In this document: in pieces, positions 37,589 to 52,032 of the stretch | Numbering within the stretch: position 1 is the stretch's first letter | Layout of the letters: the number at the start of each line of letters is the position of its first letter | DNA from: Lelliottia sp. JS-SCA-14 | Lineage (GTDB): Bacteria; Pseudomonadota; Gammaproteobacteria; Enterobacterales; Enterobacteriaceae | Direction: 5' to 3' | Assembly: GCF_035593345.1 (NCBI RefSeq) | Contig: NZ_CP141606.1 | Span: 248,001-312,000, forward strand | DNA: 64,000 nucleotides | Program-made: the position numbers and the translations under genes | Notes under the pieces: generated by a model | Seen by the model: the letters and a program-made list of their open reading frames with translations, nothing else | Told to the model about the DNA's origin: nothing | The model's database searches: none

Positions 37589-39178
37589 TTAATGGCGGAA
37601 GTGACGCATGTCGGTGAAGATCATCGCGATGCCGTGTTCGTCGGCAGCAGCAATCACTTCGTCATCGCGGATTGAACCGCCCGGTTGAATCACACAGGTG
37701 ACGCCAACCGCTGCTGCGGCATCAATACCGTCGCGGAACGGGAAGAAGGCGTCAGAGGCCATCGCGGAACCTTTCACTTCCAGCCCTTCATCGCCTGCTT
37801 TAATCCCGGCGATTTTCGCGGAGTAGACGCGGCTCATCTGGCCCGCACCTATGCCGATGGTCATGTTCTCTTTGGAATAGACAATGGCGTTGGATTTAAC
37901 GAATTTCGCCACTTTCCAGCAGAACAGCGCGTCACGCAGTTCCTGCTCGGTCGGCTGGCGTTTGCTGACCACGCGCAGATCGCCTGCGGTGACCATCCCC
38001 AGATCACGGTCCTGAACCAGCAGACCACCGTTAACACGTTTGAAATCGAGACCCGAAACGCGCTCAGCCCACTGACCGCATACCAGCACGCGGACGTTCT
38101 GCTTGGCGGCGGTGATCTTCAGGGCTTCTTCTGTGGCGGAAGGGGCAATAATCACTTCGACAAACTGGCGGGAGATAATCGCCTGCGCCGTTTCGGCATC
38201 CAGTTCACGGTTGAACGCAATGATGCCGCCGAACGCGGAGGTCGGGTCGGTTTTGTACGCGCGGTTGTAAGCTTCCAGAATAGAGCTGCTCACCGCAACG
38301 CCACATGGGTTCGCGTGTTTGACGATCACACAGGCTGGCTCGCTGAACTCTTTCACGCACTCCAGCGCCGCGTCGGTATCAGCGATGTTGTTATAGGAGA
38401 GCGCTTTGCCCTGAACCTGTTGGGCGGTGGCAACGGAAGCTTCTTTGATCTCTTCTTCTATATAGAAGGCGGCGTTCTGATGGCTGTTCTCGCCGTAACG
38501 CATATCCTGCTTCTTGATGAAGTTCAGGTTCAGGGTGCGCGGGAAGCGGCCGGAAGGCTCTTTGCTCTCGCCGTGATAGGCAGGGACGAGGCTGCCGAAG
38601 TAGTTGGCGATCATGCTGTCGTAAGCGGCGGTGTGTTCGAAGGCTTTAATCGCGAGGTCGAAACGGGTTTCAAGCAGAAGCGAACCGTCGTTGGCGTCCA
38701 TTTCTTTAATGATAGTGTCGTAGTCGCTGCTCTTGACCACGATAGCCACATCTTTATGGTTCTTCGCGGCGGAGCGCACCATGGTCGGGCCGCCGATGTC
38801 GATGTTCTCAACCGCATCTTCCAGAGAGCAGTTTTCGCGGGCCACGGTCTGCGCGAACGGATAGAGGTTAACCACCACCATATCGATCGGCGCGATGTTG
38901 TGCTGTTCCATGATGCCGTCATCCTGACCGCGACGGCCCAGAATGCCGCCGTGCACTTTTGGATGCAGGGTCTTTACACGTCCATCCATCATTTCCGGGA
39001 AACCGGTGTAATCGGACACTTCGGTTACCGGCAGACCTTTATCTGCTAACAGGCGAGCGGTACCGCCGGTGGACAGCAGCTCTACACCGCGTGCAGAAAG
39101 TGCCTGAGCGAATTCGACGATACCGGCTTTATCAGAAACACTGAGCAGAGCGCGGCGGACTGGACGACGTTGTTGCAT
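37589..39178 (-). CDS. purH: Bifunctional AICAR formyltransferase/IMP cyclohydrolase PurH
   Basis: PurH performs the last two steps of IMP synthesis. It has 529 residues from the ATG at 39178 ([19 protein letters not shown]); an extra seven upstream codons are in frame but not family-like. The N-terminal cyclohydrolase holds [11 protein letters not shown] and [15 protein letters not shown]. The C-terminal formyltransferase holds [10 protein letters not shown] with the catalytic Lys-His pair, and [13 protein letters not shown]. It is the first gene of purHD. Confidence 0.98.
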   Translation of the reverse strand: MQQRRPVRRALLSVSDKAGIVEFAQALSARGVELLSTGGTARLLADKGLPVTEVSDYTGFPEMMDGRVKTLHPKVHGGILGRRGQDDGIMEQHNIAPIDMVVVNLYPFAQTVARENCSLEDAVENIDIGGPTMVRSAAKNHKDVAIVVKSSDYDTIIKEMDANDGSLLLETRFDLAIKAFEHTAAYDSMIANYFGSLVPAYHGESKEPSGRFPRTLNLNFIKKQDMRYGENSHQNAAFYIEEEIKEASVATAQQVQGKALSYNNIADTDAALECVKEFSEPACVIVKHANPCGVAVSSSILEAYNRAYKTDPTSAFGGIIAFNRELDAETAQAIISRQFVEVIIAPSATEEALKITAAKQNVRVLVCGQWAERVSGLDFKRVNGGLLVQDRDLGMVTAGDLRVVSKRQPTEQELRDALFCWKVAKFVKSNAIVYSKENMTIGIGAGQMSRVYSAKIAGIKAGDEGLEVKGSAMASDAFFPFRDGIDAAAAVGVTCVIQPGGSIRDDEVIAAADEHGIAMIFTDMRHFRH

Positions 39179-39280
39179 GGTAAATCCCCTGGATTTCACG
39201 ATTACAGAGAGCGTTAGATGAATTTTCCTGTGAAAAACTCATCTAACACACCTGACGGGGCATCCTTGCATGGCGCGTGC

Positions 39281-39302
39281 ATTTTAACGAAAACGTTTGC
39301 GC
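39281..39302 (-). promoter_or_regulatory. PurR operator and -10 of purHD
   Basis: Read on the reverse strand, GCGCAAACGTTTTCGT (39287-39302) matches the PurR consensus ACGCAAACGTTTTCNT closely. It is followed at once by TAAAAT, a likely -10. PurR with hypoxanthine or guanine would block this promoter, as at E. coli purHD. Confidence 0.9.
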
Positions 39303-39419
39303 ATCGCTCGTTAATTTTCAAATTTTCGTCGTGTTGTGGATAAGTCTGTGTGCAAAAGGGTATAAGGCGGGGTTTTGCTGTGGAATGCAGCAGTCAGTCA
39401 TTTTTCTGTCATTTAGCGG

Positions 39420-39447
39420 TTGCGGCCTGACGAGAACTCCCTATAAT
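39420..39447 (+). promoter_or_regulatory. rRNA promoter P1
   Basis: TTGCGG (39420-39425), a 16-bp spacer and TATAAT (39442-39447) are followed by the GC-rich discriminator GCGCCTCC, the form of enterobacterial rrn P1 promoters. Upstream bases 39303-39419 are AT-rich and would hold the UP element and Fis sites. Control by ppGpp and DksA is expected. Confidence 0.9.
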
Positions 39448-39530
39448 GCGCCTCCATCGACACGGCAGATGTGAATCACTTCACACTAACCACCGGGTCG
39501 GTTGAAGAGAAAAAATCCTGAGATTCAGGG

Positions 39531-39558
39531 TTGACTCTGAAAGAGGAAAGCGTAATAT
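39531..39558 (+). promoter_or_regulatory. rRNA promoter P2
   Basis: TTGACT (39531-39536), a 16-bp spacer and TAATAT (39553-39558) lie 111 bp after P1, the normal P1-P2 distance. Confidence 0.9.
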
Positions 39559-39568
39559 ACGCCACCTC

Positions 39569-39608
39569 GCAACGGTGAGCGAAAGCCGCGTTGCACTGCT
39601 CTTTAACA
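39569..39608 (+). promoter_or_regulatory. rrn leader antitermination boxB and boxA
   Basis: The hairpin GCAACG...CGTTGC (39569-39594) is boxB and TGCTCTTTAACA (39597-39608) is boxA. BoxA recruits NusB and S10, allowing polymerase to resist Rho in the rRNA genes. Confidence 0.9.
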
Positions 39609-39741
39609 ATTTATCAGACAATCTGTGTGGGCACTCAAAGTGACATGGATTCTAAACGTCGCAAGACGCTAAATGAATACCAAAGTCTCTGAGTGAACAT
39701 ACGTAATTCATTACGAAGTTTAATTCACGAGCATCAAACTT

Positions 39742-41281
<1,540 letters not shown>

Positions 41282-41365
41282 CCTGAAAGAACCTGCCTTT
41301 GTAGTGCTCACACAGATTGTCTGATGAAAAGTAAATAGCAAGGCGTCTTGCGATTGAGACTACAC

Positions 41366-41441
41366 GTCCCCTTCGTCTAGAGGCCCAGGACACCGCCCTT
41401 TCACGGCGGTAACAGGGGTTCGAATCCCCTAGGGGACGCCA
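41366..41441 (+). tRNA. gltV: tRNA-Glu, anticodon TTC, in the 16S-23S spacer
   Basis: A 76-nt tRNA from GTCCCCTTCGTCTAGAGG to GACGCCA with anticodon loop CTTTCAC (TTC). E. coli rrnE also carries a tRNA-Glu spacer. The rest of the spacer (41442-41657) holds a second boxA-like TGCTCTTTAAAAA at 41516 and processing stems. Confidence 0.97.
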
Positions 41442-41657
41442 CTTGCTGGTTTGTGAGTGAAAGTCACCTGCCTCAATATCTCAAAACTGACTTCCGAGTC
41501 ATGTTTGAGATATTTGCTCTTTAAAAATCTGGATCAAGCTGAAAATTGAAACGACACGCTGCGTCTGTTCTCCGTAATAAGAACAGAGTGACGGTGTGTT
41601 CGAGTCTCTCAAATTTTCGCAACACGAGATGTTTTACGAAACATCTTCGGGTTGTGA

Positions 41658-44564
<2,907 letters not shown>

Positions 44565-44660
44565 ACAACGCCGAAGATGTTTTGGCGAAAGCAGAGACGA
44601 CGATTTTCAGCCTGATAACAGATTAATCGACGTGCAGAGATGCGTGTTGATAACAGAATT

Positions 44661-44780
44661 TGCCTGGCGGCTTTAGCGCGGTGGTCCCACCTGACCCCAT
44701 GCCGAACTCAGAAGTGAAACGCCGTAGCGCCGATGGTAGTGTGGGGTCTCCCCATGTGAGAGTAGGGAACTGCCAGGCAT
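44661..44780 (+). rRNA. rrfE: 5S ribosomal RNA
   Basis: A 120-nt gene from TGCCTGGCGGCTTTAGCGCG to GGGAACTGCCAGGCAT, with the terminal stem TGCCTGGC/GCCAGGCA paired. It lies 96 nt after 23S. Confidence 0.98.
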
Positions 44781-44793
44781 CAATTAAGTGAAG

Positions 44794-44820
44794 AGGCCAT
44801 CCGCAAGGATGGCCTTTTTG
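44794..44820 (+). terminator. Terminator of the rrn operon
   Basis: AGGCCATCC-GCAA-GGATGGCCT followed by TTTTG is a strong intrinsic terminator 14 nt after 5S. Confidence 0.92.
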
Positions 44821-44915
44821 CGTTTTTGTCCTTTCTAAAAATCCTCCGTGAAACTTTCTCACCTTCCTCTTACAGACTCGACATTCGCCCGATTCCTGGT
44901 TATTGTCAGCTATCT

Positions 44916-44939
44916 GGATGTCTAAACGTTTATACGTAT
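44916..44939 (+). promoter_or_regulatory. MetJ operator upstream of metA
   Basis: Three adjacent met boxes read GGATGTCT, AAACGTTT and ATACGTAT (consensus AGACGTCT). MetJ bound with S-adenosylmethionine would repress metA from here. The ATG is 20 nt downstream. Confidence 0.85.
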
Positions 44940-44958
44940 GCTGTGAGGATATAAGGTT

Positions 44959-45888
44959 ATGCCGATTAGGGTGCAGGACGAGCTACCAGCCGTTAATTTC
45001 TTGCGTGAAGAGAACGTCTTCGTGATGAAGGCCTCGCGCGCGACAGGTCAGGAAATTCGCCCTCTGAAGGTTCTTATCCTCAACCTGATGCCCAAAAAGA
45101 TCGAGACGGAAAACCAGTTTCTGCGTTTGCTCTCCAACTCGCCGCTGCAGGTAGATATCCAGCTGCTGCGCATTGATGCCCGTGAATCGCGCAACACGCC
45201 CTCCGAGCATCTGAACAACTTCTACTGCAACTTCGAAGATATCCGTAACGACAATTACGATGGCCTGATCGTCACCGGCGCGCCGCTGGGTCTGGTCGAA
45301 TTCAACGATGTGGCCTATTGGCCGCAGATCAAACAGGTCCTCGAGTGGGCGAAAGATCACGTCACCTCAACGCTGTTTGTCTGTTGGGCGGTACAAGCGG
45401 CTCTGAATATTCTCTACGGCATTCCTAAACAAACCCGAGCGGATAAGCTGTCAGGCGTCTACGAACACCATATTCTTCATCCGCATGCTCTGCTGACGCG
45501 CGGTTTTGATGACTCTTTCCTCGCGCCGCACTCACGCTATGCAGATTTCCCGGCCGCGTTGATTCGTGATTACACCGATCTCGAGATCCTGGCCGAAACG
45601 GAAGATGGCGATGCCTATCTGTTCGCCAGCAAAGACAAACGTATCGCCTTCGTCACAGGTCATCCTGAGTACGACGCCCACACCCTGGCGAGCGAATTTT
45701 TCCGCGATCTGGAAGCGGGATTAACCCCGGAAATTCCGTACAACTATTTCCCTAAAAACGATCCGCAAAACACACCCAGAGCCTCCTGGCGCAGTCACGG
45801 AAACTTGCTCTTTACTAACTGGCTCAACTATTACGTCTACCAGATCACGCCATACGATCTGCGCCACATGAATCCAACGCTGGAGTAA
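44959..45888 (+). CDS. metA: Homoserine O-succinyltransferase MetA
   Basis: MetA succinylates homoserine, the first committed step of methionine synthesis. The 309 residues equal E. coli MetA. The nucleophile Cys is in [13 protein letters not shown] (near residue 142), and the His-Glu pair is in TGHPEYDA. The enzyme is feedback-inhibited and heat-labile in E. coli. Here it directly follows the rrn operon, without the yjaA and yjaB genes found between them in E. coli. Confidence 0.98.
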   Translation: MPIRVQDELPAVNFLREENVFVMKASRATGQEIRPLKVLILNLMPKKIETENQFLRLLSNSPLQVDIQLLRIDARESRNTPSEHLNNFYCNFEDIRNDNYDGLIVTGAPLGLVEFNDVAYWPQIKQVLEWAKDHVTSTLFVCWAVQAALNILYGIPKQTRADKLSGVYEHHILHPHALLTRGFDDSFLAPHSRYADFPAALIRDYTDLEILAETEDGDAYLFASKDKRIAFVTGHPEYDAHTLASEFFRDLEAGLTPEIPYNYFPKNDPQNTPRASWRSHGNLLFTNWLNYYVYQITPYDLRHMNPTLE

Positions 45889-45932
45889 TCTCCTGCCCAG
45901 AACGATCCTAAAGCGTTTCAGCATTCCAGATC

Positions 45933-45955
45933 AGGCACCTTCGGGTGCCTTTTTT
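45933..45955 (+). terminator. metA terminator
   Basis: AGGCACC-TTCG-GGTGCCT followed by five more T residues is an intrinsic terminator with a stable UUCG loop. Confidence 0.92.
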
Positions 45956-46035
45956 ATTTCCGAAACCACACTCATCATCTGTTCTATTTTTAATCTCAAC
46001 ATAATCAATAAGATATTTGCATTTTATAATTAAAA

Positions 46036-46063
46036 TGGAAATTGTTTTTGATTTTGGAAAAAT
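46036..46063 (+). promoter_or_regulatory. IclR operator of aceBAK
   Basis: TGGAAATTGTTTTTGATTTT (46036-46055) continuing to GGAAAAAT matches the E. coli IclR site upstream of aceB. IclR bound here represses the glyoxylate bypass; glyoxylate and pyruvate modulate binding. The surrounding AT-rich DNA (45960-46090) should contain the promoter, whose exact -10 I cannot fix. Confidence 0.8.
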
Positions 46064-46159
46064 AATAGATAGTCTTAATTTTGCTGAGCGAAAACTACGT
46101 AACGATCTTTCGCTCGCGATGGGGGACTCTTTTTTGGATCTTGGGTGAGGAGCAGAGAA

Positions 46160-47761
46160 ATGAATCAACAGGCAACGACCGCCGATGAACTGGCGTTTAA
46201 CCAACCGCATGGTGAGCTGGAACAGCAGGTTCTGACGCCAGATGCCGTCGAGTTTCTGACAGAGCTGGTGACGCGCTTCGCACCAAAGCGCAATAAACTG
46301 CTGGCCGCCCGTATCCAGCAGCAGCAGGACATCGACAACGGTAAGCTGCCAGACTTCATTTCGGAAACTGCTTCCATTCGAGATTCTGCCTGGAAAATTC
46401 GCGGCATCCCGCAGGATTTGCAGGATCGCCGCGTCGAAATCACCGGCCCGGTTGAGCGAAAAATGGTGATTAACGCCATGAATGCCAACGTAAAAGTCTT
46501 TATGGCCGACTTTGAAGATTCGCTGGCGCCGGACTGGCGTAAAGTGATCGAGGGGCAGATCAACCTGCGCGATGCGGTCAATGGCAGTATCAGCTACACC
46601 AACGAAGCCGGAAAAATCTATCAGCTCAAACCCAATCCGGCGGTCCTGATTTGCCGCGTGCGCGGCCTGCATCTGCCGGAAAAACACGTCACATGGCGCA
46701 ACGAAGCCATTCCCGGCAGCCTGTTTGATTTCGCCCTCTACTTCTTCCATAACCACAAAAGCCTGCTGGCAAAAGGCAGTGGCCCCTATTTCTACCTGCC
46801 AAAAACGCAGTCATGGCAGGAAGCCGCCTGGTGGAGCGAAGTCTTTAGCTATACGGAAGATCGTTTCAATCTGCCGCGAGGCACCATCAAAGCCACCCTG
46901 CTGATCGAGACGCTGCCGGCCGTGTTCCAGATGGACGAAATCCTGCACGCCCTGAGCGATCACATCGTCGGCCTGAACTGCGGTCGCTGGGATTACATCT
47001 TCAGCTACATCAAAACCCTGAAAAATCACCCGGAACGCGTCCTGCCCGACCGTCAGGCAGTCACCATGGACAAGCCGTTCCTCAACGCCTACTCGCGACT
47101 GCTGATCAAGACCTGCCACAAGCGCGGCGCGTTCGCGATGGGCGGCATGGCGGCCTTCATTCCGAGCAAAGACGCCGAGCGCAACAATCAGGTGCTGACT
47201 AAAGTCAAAGCGGACAAAGAGCTGGAAGCCCGCAATGGTCACGACGGCACCTGGGTTGCCCATCCAGGCCTGGCAGACACCGCCATGGACGTCTTTAACA
47301 GCGTGCTGGGCGATAGCAAAAATCAGCTGTTCGTCACCCGCGACGACGATGCCCCGATTACGGCTGAACAGCTGCTGATGCCCTGCGAGGGGGAACGCAC
47401 CGAAGCCGGTATGCGCGCCAATATTCGCGTGGCGGTTCAGTACATCGAAGCCTGGATCTCGGGCAACGGCTGCGTCCCGATTTACGGCCTGATGGAAGAT
47501 GCTGCCACGGCGGAGATCTCCCGTACCTCCATCTGGCAGTGGATCCATCACCAGAAAGCGCTCAATAACGGCAAACCGGTGACCAAATCCCTGTTCCGCC
47601 AGATGCTCGCCGAAGAGATGCTGGTGATTCAGGACGAGCTGGGCGAACACCGCTTCAGCAGTGGCCGTTTCGACGATGCCGCCCGCCTGATGGAACAAAT
47701 CACCACCTCAGAAGAACTTATCGACTTCCTGACTCTGCCCGGCTACCGCCTGCTGGCCTGA
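46160..47761 (+). CDS. aceB: Malate synthase A
   Basis: AceB condenses glyoxylate with acetyl-CoA to malate, allowing growth on acetate. From ATG 46160 ([20 protein letters not shown]) it has 533 residues, the E. coli length; a start five codons upstream is rejected. Catalytic motifs [11 protein letters not shown] and [10 protein letters not shown] are intact, and the protein ends [11 protein letters not shown]. It is the first gene of aceBAK, 32 nt before aceA. Confidence 0.98.
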   Translation: MNQQATTADELAFNQPHGELEQQVLTPDAVEFLTELVTRFAPKRNKLLAARIQQQQDIDNGKLPDFISETASIRDSAWKIRGIPQDLQDRRVEITGPVERKMVINAMNANVKVFMADFEDSLAPDWRKVIEGQINLRDAVNGSISYTNEAGKIYQLKPNPAVLICRVRGLHLPEKHVTWRNEAIPGSLFDFALYFFHNHKSLLAKGSGPYFYLPKTQSWQEAAWWSEVFSYTEDRFNLPRGTIKATLLIETLPAVFQMDEILHALSDHIVGLNCGRWDYIFSYIKTLKNHPERVLPDRQAVTMDKPFLNAYSRLLIKTCHKRGAFAMGGMAAFIPSKDAERNNQVLTKVKADKELEARNGHDGTWVAHPGLADTAMDVFNSVLGDSKNQLFVTRDDDAPITAEQLLMPCEGERTEAGMRANIRVAVQYIEAWISGNGCVPIYGLMEDAATAEISRTSIWQWIHHQKALNNGKPVTKSLFRQMLAEEMLVIQDELGEHRFSSGRFDDAARLMEQITTSEELIDFLTLPGYRLLA

Positions 47762-47793
47762 ACCCACCACATAACAATATGGAGCATCTGCAC

Positions 47794-49098
47794 ATGAAAA
47801 CCCGTACCCAACAAATCGAAGAATTACAAAAAGAGTGGACTCAACCGCGCTGGGAAGGCATCAACCGCCCGTATAGCGCAGAGGAAGTGGTGAAACTGCG
47901 CGGTTCGGTCAACCCGGAATGCACGCTGGCGCAGCTCGGTGCCGCAAAAATGTGGCGTCTGCTGCACGGTGAATCGAAAAAAGGGTACATCAACAGCCTC
48001 GGCGCATTGACCGGCGGTCAGGCGTTGCAGCAGGCGAAAGCGGGTATCGAAGCGGTTTATCTCTCCGGCTGGCAGGTCGCGGCTGACGCCAACCTGGCGT
48101 CGAGTATGTATCCGGATCAGTCGCTCTACCCGGCGAACTCGGTGCCGTCGGTGGTCGATCGGATCAACAACACCTTCCGCCGTGCGGATCAGATCCAGTG
48201 GGCGTCCGGAATCGAACCGAACGATCCGCGCTTCGTCGACTATTTCCTGCCGATCGTGGCCGATGCCGAAGCGGGCTTTGGCGGCGTGCTGAATGCGTTT
48301 GAGCTGATGAAATCCATGATCGAAGCCGGTGCAGCGGCGGTTCACTTTGAAGATCAGCTGGCGTCCGTGAAGAAATGCGGTCACATGGGCGGCAAAGTGC
48401 TGGTCCCGACGCAGGAAGCGATTCAGAAGCTGGTCGCCGCACGTCTGGCGGCGGATGTGCTGGGCGTGCCGACGCTGGTTATCGCCCGTACCGATGCGGA
48501 TGCGGCAGATCTGATTACCTCCGACTGCGACCCGTACGACAGCGAATTCATCACCGGCGAGCGCACCAGCGAAGGGTTCTACCGGACTCATGCGGGGATT
48601 GAGCAGGCTATCAGCCGCGGTTTGGCCTATGCCCCGTACGCCGACCTGGTGTGGTGTGAAACCTCGACGCCGGACCTGGCGCTGGCAAAACGCTTTGCCG
48701 ATGCGATCCACGCCAAATACCCGGGCAAACTGCTGGCTTACAACTGCTCGCCGTCGTTCAACTGGCAGAAGAATCTGGACGATAAAACCATCGCCAGCTT
48801 CCAGCAGCAGCTGTCAGAGATGGGCTACAAATACCAGTTCATCACCCTCGCGGGCATTCACAGCATGTGGTTCAACATGTTCGACCTGGCCCACGCCTAC
48901 GCGCAGGGCGAGGGCATGAAACACTATGTGGAAAAAGTGCAGCAGCCGGAATTTGCGGCGAGCAAAGAGGGCTACACCTTCGCCTCACACCAGCAGGAAG
49001 TGGGCACGGGCTACTTCGACAAAGTCACCACCATCATTCAGGGTGGCGCGTCTTCCGTGACCGCGCTGACGGGGTCGACGGAAGAGTCACAGTTCTGA
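47794..49098 (+). CDS. aceA: Isocitrate lyase
   Basis: AceA splits isocitrate into glyoxylate and succinate. From ATG 47794 ([20 protein letters not shown]) it has 434 residues, as in E. coli. The active-site loop KKCGHMGGK with its catalytic Cys is near residue 193, and the end [11 protein letters not shown] is conserved. An upstream in-frame ATG at 47779 overlaps the ribosome binding region (GGAG) and is rejected. Confidence 0.98.
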   Translation: MKTRTQQIEELQKEWTQPRWEGINRPYSAEEVVKLRGSVNPECTLAQLGAAKMWRLLHGESKKGYINSLGALTGGQALQQAKAGIEAVYLSGWQVAADANLASSMYPDQSLYPANSVPSVVDRINNTFRRADQIQWASGIEPNDPRFVDYFLPIVADAEAGFGGVLNAFELMKSMIEAGAAAVHFEDQLASVKKCGHMGGKVLVPTQEAIQKLVAARLAADVLGVPTLVIARTDADAADLITSDCDPYDSEFITGERTSEGFYRTHAGIEQAISRGLAYAPYADLVWCETSTPDLALAKRFADAIHAKYPGKLLAYNCSPSFNWQKNLDDKTIASFQQQLSEMGYKYQFITLAGIHSMWFNMFDLAHAYAQGEGMKHYVEKVQQPEFAASKEGYTFASHQQEVGTGYFDKVTTIIQGGASSVTALTGSTEESQF

Positions 49099-49105
49099 GT
49101 CTGAT

Positions 49106-49176
49106 TGCCCGGCGGCGCTCCGCTTGCCGGGCCTACAGGGTTCCGTAGGCCGGATAAGCGAATGCGCCATCCGGCG
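49106..49176. repeat. REP pair (BIME) between aceA and aceK
   Basis: Inverted units GCCCGGCGGCGCTCCGCTTG and GGCCGGATAAGCGAATGCGC lie in the aceA-aceK gap. In E. coli a REP structure in the same gap contributes to the large drop in aceK expression relative to aceA. Confidence 0.85.
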
Positions 49177-49204
49177 ATACCCGCATCATGGTGGGGAAAA
49201 AAGC

Positions 49205-50932
49205 ATGTCACGTGGCCTGGAGTTACTGATTGCACAAACCATCCTGCAGGGCTTCGACGCGCAGTATGGCCGTTTTCTGGAAGTGACTTCTGGTGCACAG
49301 CAGCGCTTTGAACACGCCGACTGGCACGCCGTTCAACAGGCGATGAAGCAGCGTATCCACCTTTATGACCATCACGTTGGTCTGGTGGTGGAACAACTGC
49401 GCTGCATCACCGACGGCAAAAGCCCCGACGCGGATTTCCTGCTCCGTGTGAAAGAACACTACACCCATCTGTTGCCGGATTACCCGCGCTTCGAGATTGC
49501 GGAGAGCTTTTTCAACTCCGTCTATTGCCGGTTATTTGACCACCGCTCGCTATCTCCTGAGCGGTTATTTATTTTCAGCTCTCAGCCTGAGCGTCGCTTC
49601 CGTACGATCCCGCGCCCGCTGGCGAAGGATTTCTTTCCGGAGCACGGCTGGGAAAGCCTGTTAAGCAAAATGCTCTCAGATTTACCCCTGCGCCTGCCGT
49701 GGCAAAACAAGGCGCGCGATGTGGGTTACATCGTCGCTCATCTGACGGAAACCTTCGGCGCAGAAGTGCTCCAGCGCAGCCATTTGCAGGTAGCTAATGA
49801 GCTCTTTTTCCGTAACAAAGCCGCCTGGCTGGTCGGGAAACTGATTTCGCCCACGGCCACAATCCCCTTTCTGCTGCCGATCCATCGCACGGATGATGGC
49901 GAGCTCTTTGTCGACGCCTGCCTGACGACCAGCGCCGAGGCGAGCATCGTCTTTGGCTTCGCCCGCTCCTATTTCATGGTCTATGCCCCGCATCCCGCCG
50001 CGCTGGTTGAGTGGCTGCGCGAGCTGCTGCCGATCAAAACCACCGCCGAACTGTACATGGCAATTGGCTGCCAGAAACACGCGAAAACGGAGAGCTATCG
50101 CGAATACCTGCACTACATCACCCGCACCGACGAGCAGTTCATCGAAGCTCCCGGTATTCGCGGGATGGTAATGCTGGTGTTTACGCTGCCGGGTTTTGAT
50201 CGCGTTTTTAAGGTCATCAAAGATAAATTCGCCCCGCAGAAAGAGATGACGGCAGCCCACGTCCGCGCCTGCTATCAGCTGGTTAAAGAGCACGACCGCG
50301 TCGGGCGCATGGCCGATACCCAAGAGTTCGAAAATTTTGTGCTGGATAAGCAGCAGATCGACCCGGCACTCATGGCGCTGCTGATGCAGGAAGCGCCGGG
50401 CAAAATCACCGATCTGGGCGATAAGATTGCTATCAGCCATCTCTACATTGAACGCCGTATGGTTCCGCTCAACATCTGGCTGGAGCAGGTGGACGGCCAG
50501 GCGCTGCGCGATGCGATTGAAGAGTACGGGAACGCTATCCGCCAGCTGGCAGCGGCCAATATTTTCCCCGGCGATATGCTGTTTAAAAACTTTGGCGTGA
50601 CCCGGCACGGCCGCGTGGTGTTCTACGATTACGATGAAATTTGCTATATGACCGAGGTGAATTTCCGCGATATTCCGGCCGCGCGCTACCCGGAAGATGA
50701 GCTCGCCAGCGAACCCTGGTACAGCGTCTCGCCGGGCGATGTCTTCCCGGAGGAGTTTCACCACTGGCTGTGCGCCGACCCGCGCATCGGGCCCTTATTT
50801 GAAGAGATGCACGAGGATCTGTTCCGCGCCGACTACTGGCGCAGCCTGCAAACCCGCATTAAAAAGGGTTATGTGGAAGATGTGTACGCCTACCGCAGGC
50901 GGCAGCGTTTTAGCATTCGATACGCGATGTAA
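49205..50932 (+). CDS. aceK: Isocitrate dehydrogenase kinase/phosphatase
   Basis: AceK phosphorylates isocitrate dehydrogenase to divert flux into the glyoxylate bypass, and reverses this when not needed. From ATG 49205 ([20 protein letters not shown]) it has 575 residues. A longer frame upstream is REP-derived and rejected. The kinase core motif [25 protein letters not shown] (residues near 455-480) is intact, and the protein ends QRFSIRYAM. It is the last gene of aceBAK. Confidence 0.98.
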   Translation: MSRGLELLIAQTILQGFDAQYGRFLEVTSGAQQRFEHADWHAVQQAMKQRIHLYDHHVGLVVEQLRCITDGKSPDADFLLRVKEHYTHLLPDYPRFEIAESFFNSVYCRLFDHRSLSPERLFIFSSQPERRFRTIPRPLAKDFFPEHGWESLLSKMLSDLPLRLPWQNKARDVGYIVAHLTETFGAEVLQRSHLQVANELFFRNKAAWLVGKLISPTATIPFLLPIHRTDDGELFVDACLTTSAEASIVFGFARSYFMVYAPHPAALVEWLRELLPIKTTAELYMAIGCQKHAKTESYREYLHYITRTDEQFIEAPGIRGMVMLVFTLPGFDRVFKVIKDKFAPQKEMTAAHVRACYQLVKEHDRVGRMADTQEFENFVLDKQQIDPALMALLMQEAPGKITDLGDKIAISHLYIERRMVPLNIWLEQVDGQALRDAIEEYGNAIRQLAAANIFPGDMLFKNFGVTRHGRVVFYDYDEICYMTEVNFRDIPAARYPEDELASEPWYSVSPGDVFPEEFHHWLCADPRIGPLFEEMHEDLFRADYWRSLQTRIKKGYVEDVYAYRRRQRFSIRYAM

Positions 50933-50933
50933 C

Positions 50934-51006
50934 GCCGGGTGGCGGCTACGCCTTACCCGGCCTACGTTCAGGTTTTGTAGGCCCGGTAAGCGCACCGCCG
51001 CCGGGC
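50934..51006. repeat. REP pair (BIME) between aceK and iclR
   Basis: Inverted units GCCGGGTGGCGGCTACGCCT and GGCCCGGTAAGCGCACCGCC separate the convergent aceK and iclR. No intrinsic terminator with a T run is visible between them. E. coli has arpA in this gap; it is absent here. Confidence 0.82.
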
Positions 51007-51014
51007 AAAACATC

Positions 51015-51839
51015 TTAGCGAATCCCACCATACGCCAGCGTCACTTCCTTCGCCGCTTTGATCACCAGCGCGCCCAGCTCGGTCACGCGGTCGTCGGTCA
51101 CGCGTGAAATCGGTCCGGAAATGGAGATCGCCGCGAAGGGTTCGCGGTGCTCATCAAAAATGCACGCCGCGATGCAGCGCAGGCCCAGGGCGTGCTCTTC
51201 ATCATCAAACGAATAGCCGCGCTTGCGCGTCTGGGCCAAATCATCTTTCAGGTGCAAGGGGGAAACCAGCGTCGCATGGGTATAGGCGTGCAGCCCTTTA
51301 CGGTGCAGCAGGCCGGTGACCTGCTCCTCGCTCAGTTGCGACAGGAACGCTTTCCCTGCACCCGACGCATGCATCGGCAGTTTGCCGCCAATCGGCGCGG
51401 ACATGCGCATCAGCTGCGTACACTGCACCTGGTCGATGATAATCGCCTGATGGTCGCTCTGATCCAGCACCGCCAGGTTGACCGTCTCACCGGAATCTTC
51501 CATCAGTGTGCGCAGGATGGGGTGGACAATCGCCAGCAGGTTACGGCTCTGCAAAAAGCTGCTGCCGACGATAAACGCGTGCGCACCCACAGACCAGTGG
51601 CCCAACTCGCCCACCTGGCGAACAAACCCGAGCTGCTGCATGGTGCTCAACAGACGATGCGTCGTGGAGTTCGGCAGGCCAGCCTGCTGCGCCAGTTCGG
51701 TCAGGGCCACGCTGCTGTGGGATTCCGCAATCCATTCCAGCAGCTTTAATCCGCGCGTCAGCGACTGAACTTGTCCGCCAGGCGGCGCGGTAGTGGCAGC
51801 AGGTTTTCTGCCGCGTTTTGCGGGAACGGTAGCGACCAT
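51015..51839 (-). CDS. iclR: Acetate operon repressor IclR
   Basis: IclR represses aceBAK and its own gene. From the ATG at 51839 (MVATVPAKRGRKPAATTAPP) it has 274 residues, equal to E. coli; an extra 11 upstream codons are rejected. The N-terminal winged helix-turn-helix contains SVALTELAQQAGLPNSTTHR. The C-terminal effector domain contains PIGGKLPMHASGAGKAFLSQ and CIAACIFDEHREP. A matching operator lies directly upstream. Confidence 0.98.
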   Translation of the reverse strand: MVATVPAKRGRKPAATTAPPGGQVQSLTRGLKLLEWIAESHSSVALTELAQQAGLPNSTTHRLLSTMQQLGFVRQVGELGHWSVGAHAFIVGSSFLQSRNLLAIVHPILRTLMEDSGETVNLAVLDQSDHQAIIIDQVQCTQLMRMSAPIGGKLPMHASGAGKAFLSQLSEEQVTGLLHRKGLHAYTHATLVSPLHLKDDLAQTRKRGYSFDDEEHALGLRCIAACIFDEHREPFAAISISGPISRVTDDRVTELGALVIKAAKEVTLAYGGIR

Positions 51840-51862
51840 GACGGATTCCTTTTTCTGTATCG

Positions 51863-51877
51863 TGGAAATCATTTTCG
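51863..51877 (-). promoter_or_regulatory. Likely IclR autoregulatory site
   Basis: TGGAAATCATTTTCG (forward reading) is close to the palindromic IclR consensus TGGAAATNATTTCCA, 24 bp before the iclR start. E. coli IclR represses its own gene through a site in the same place. Confidence 0.7.
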
Positions 51878-52032
51878 TTTTATTTGGTGAATTTGCAACC
51901 GTTATCCTGACTGATCGGAGGAGTGATAGTGAACATGTCTCATGTTAACGCTGCGTGACTTCTCCCTCCTGCGAGATTATGCCAGTATGGATCGCAGCCT
52001 TTTGGCCTTGTTGAGCGTTGTCGGGAGCGAGT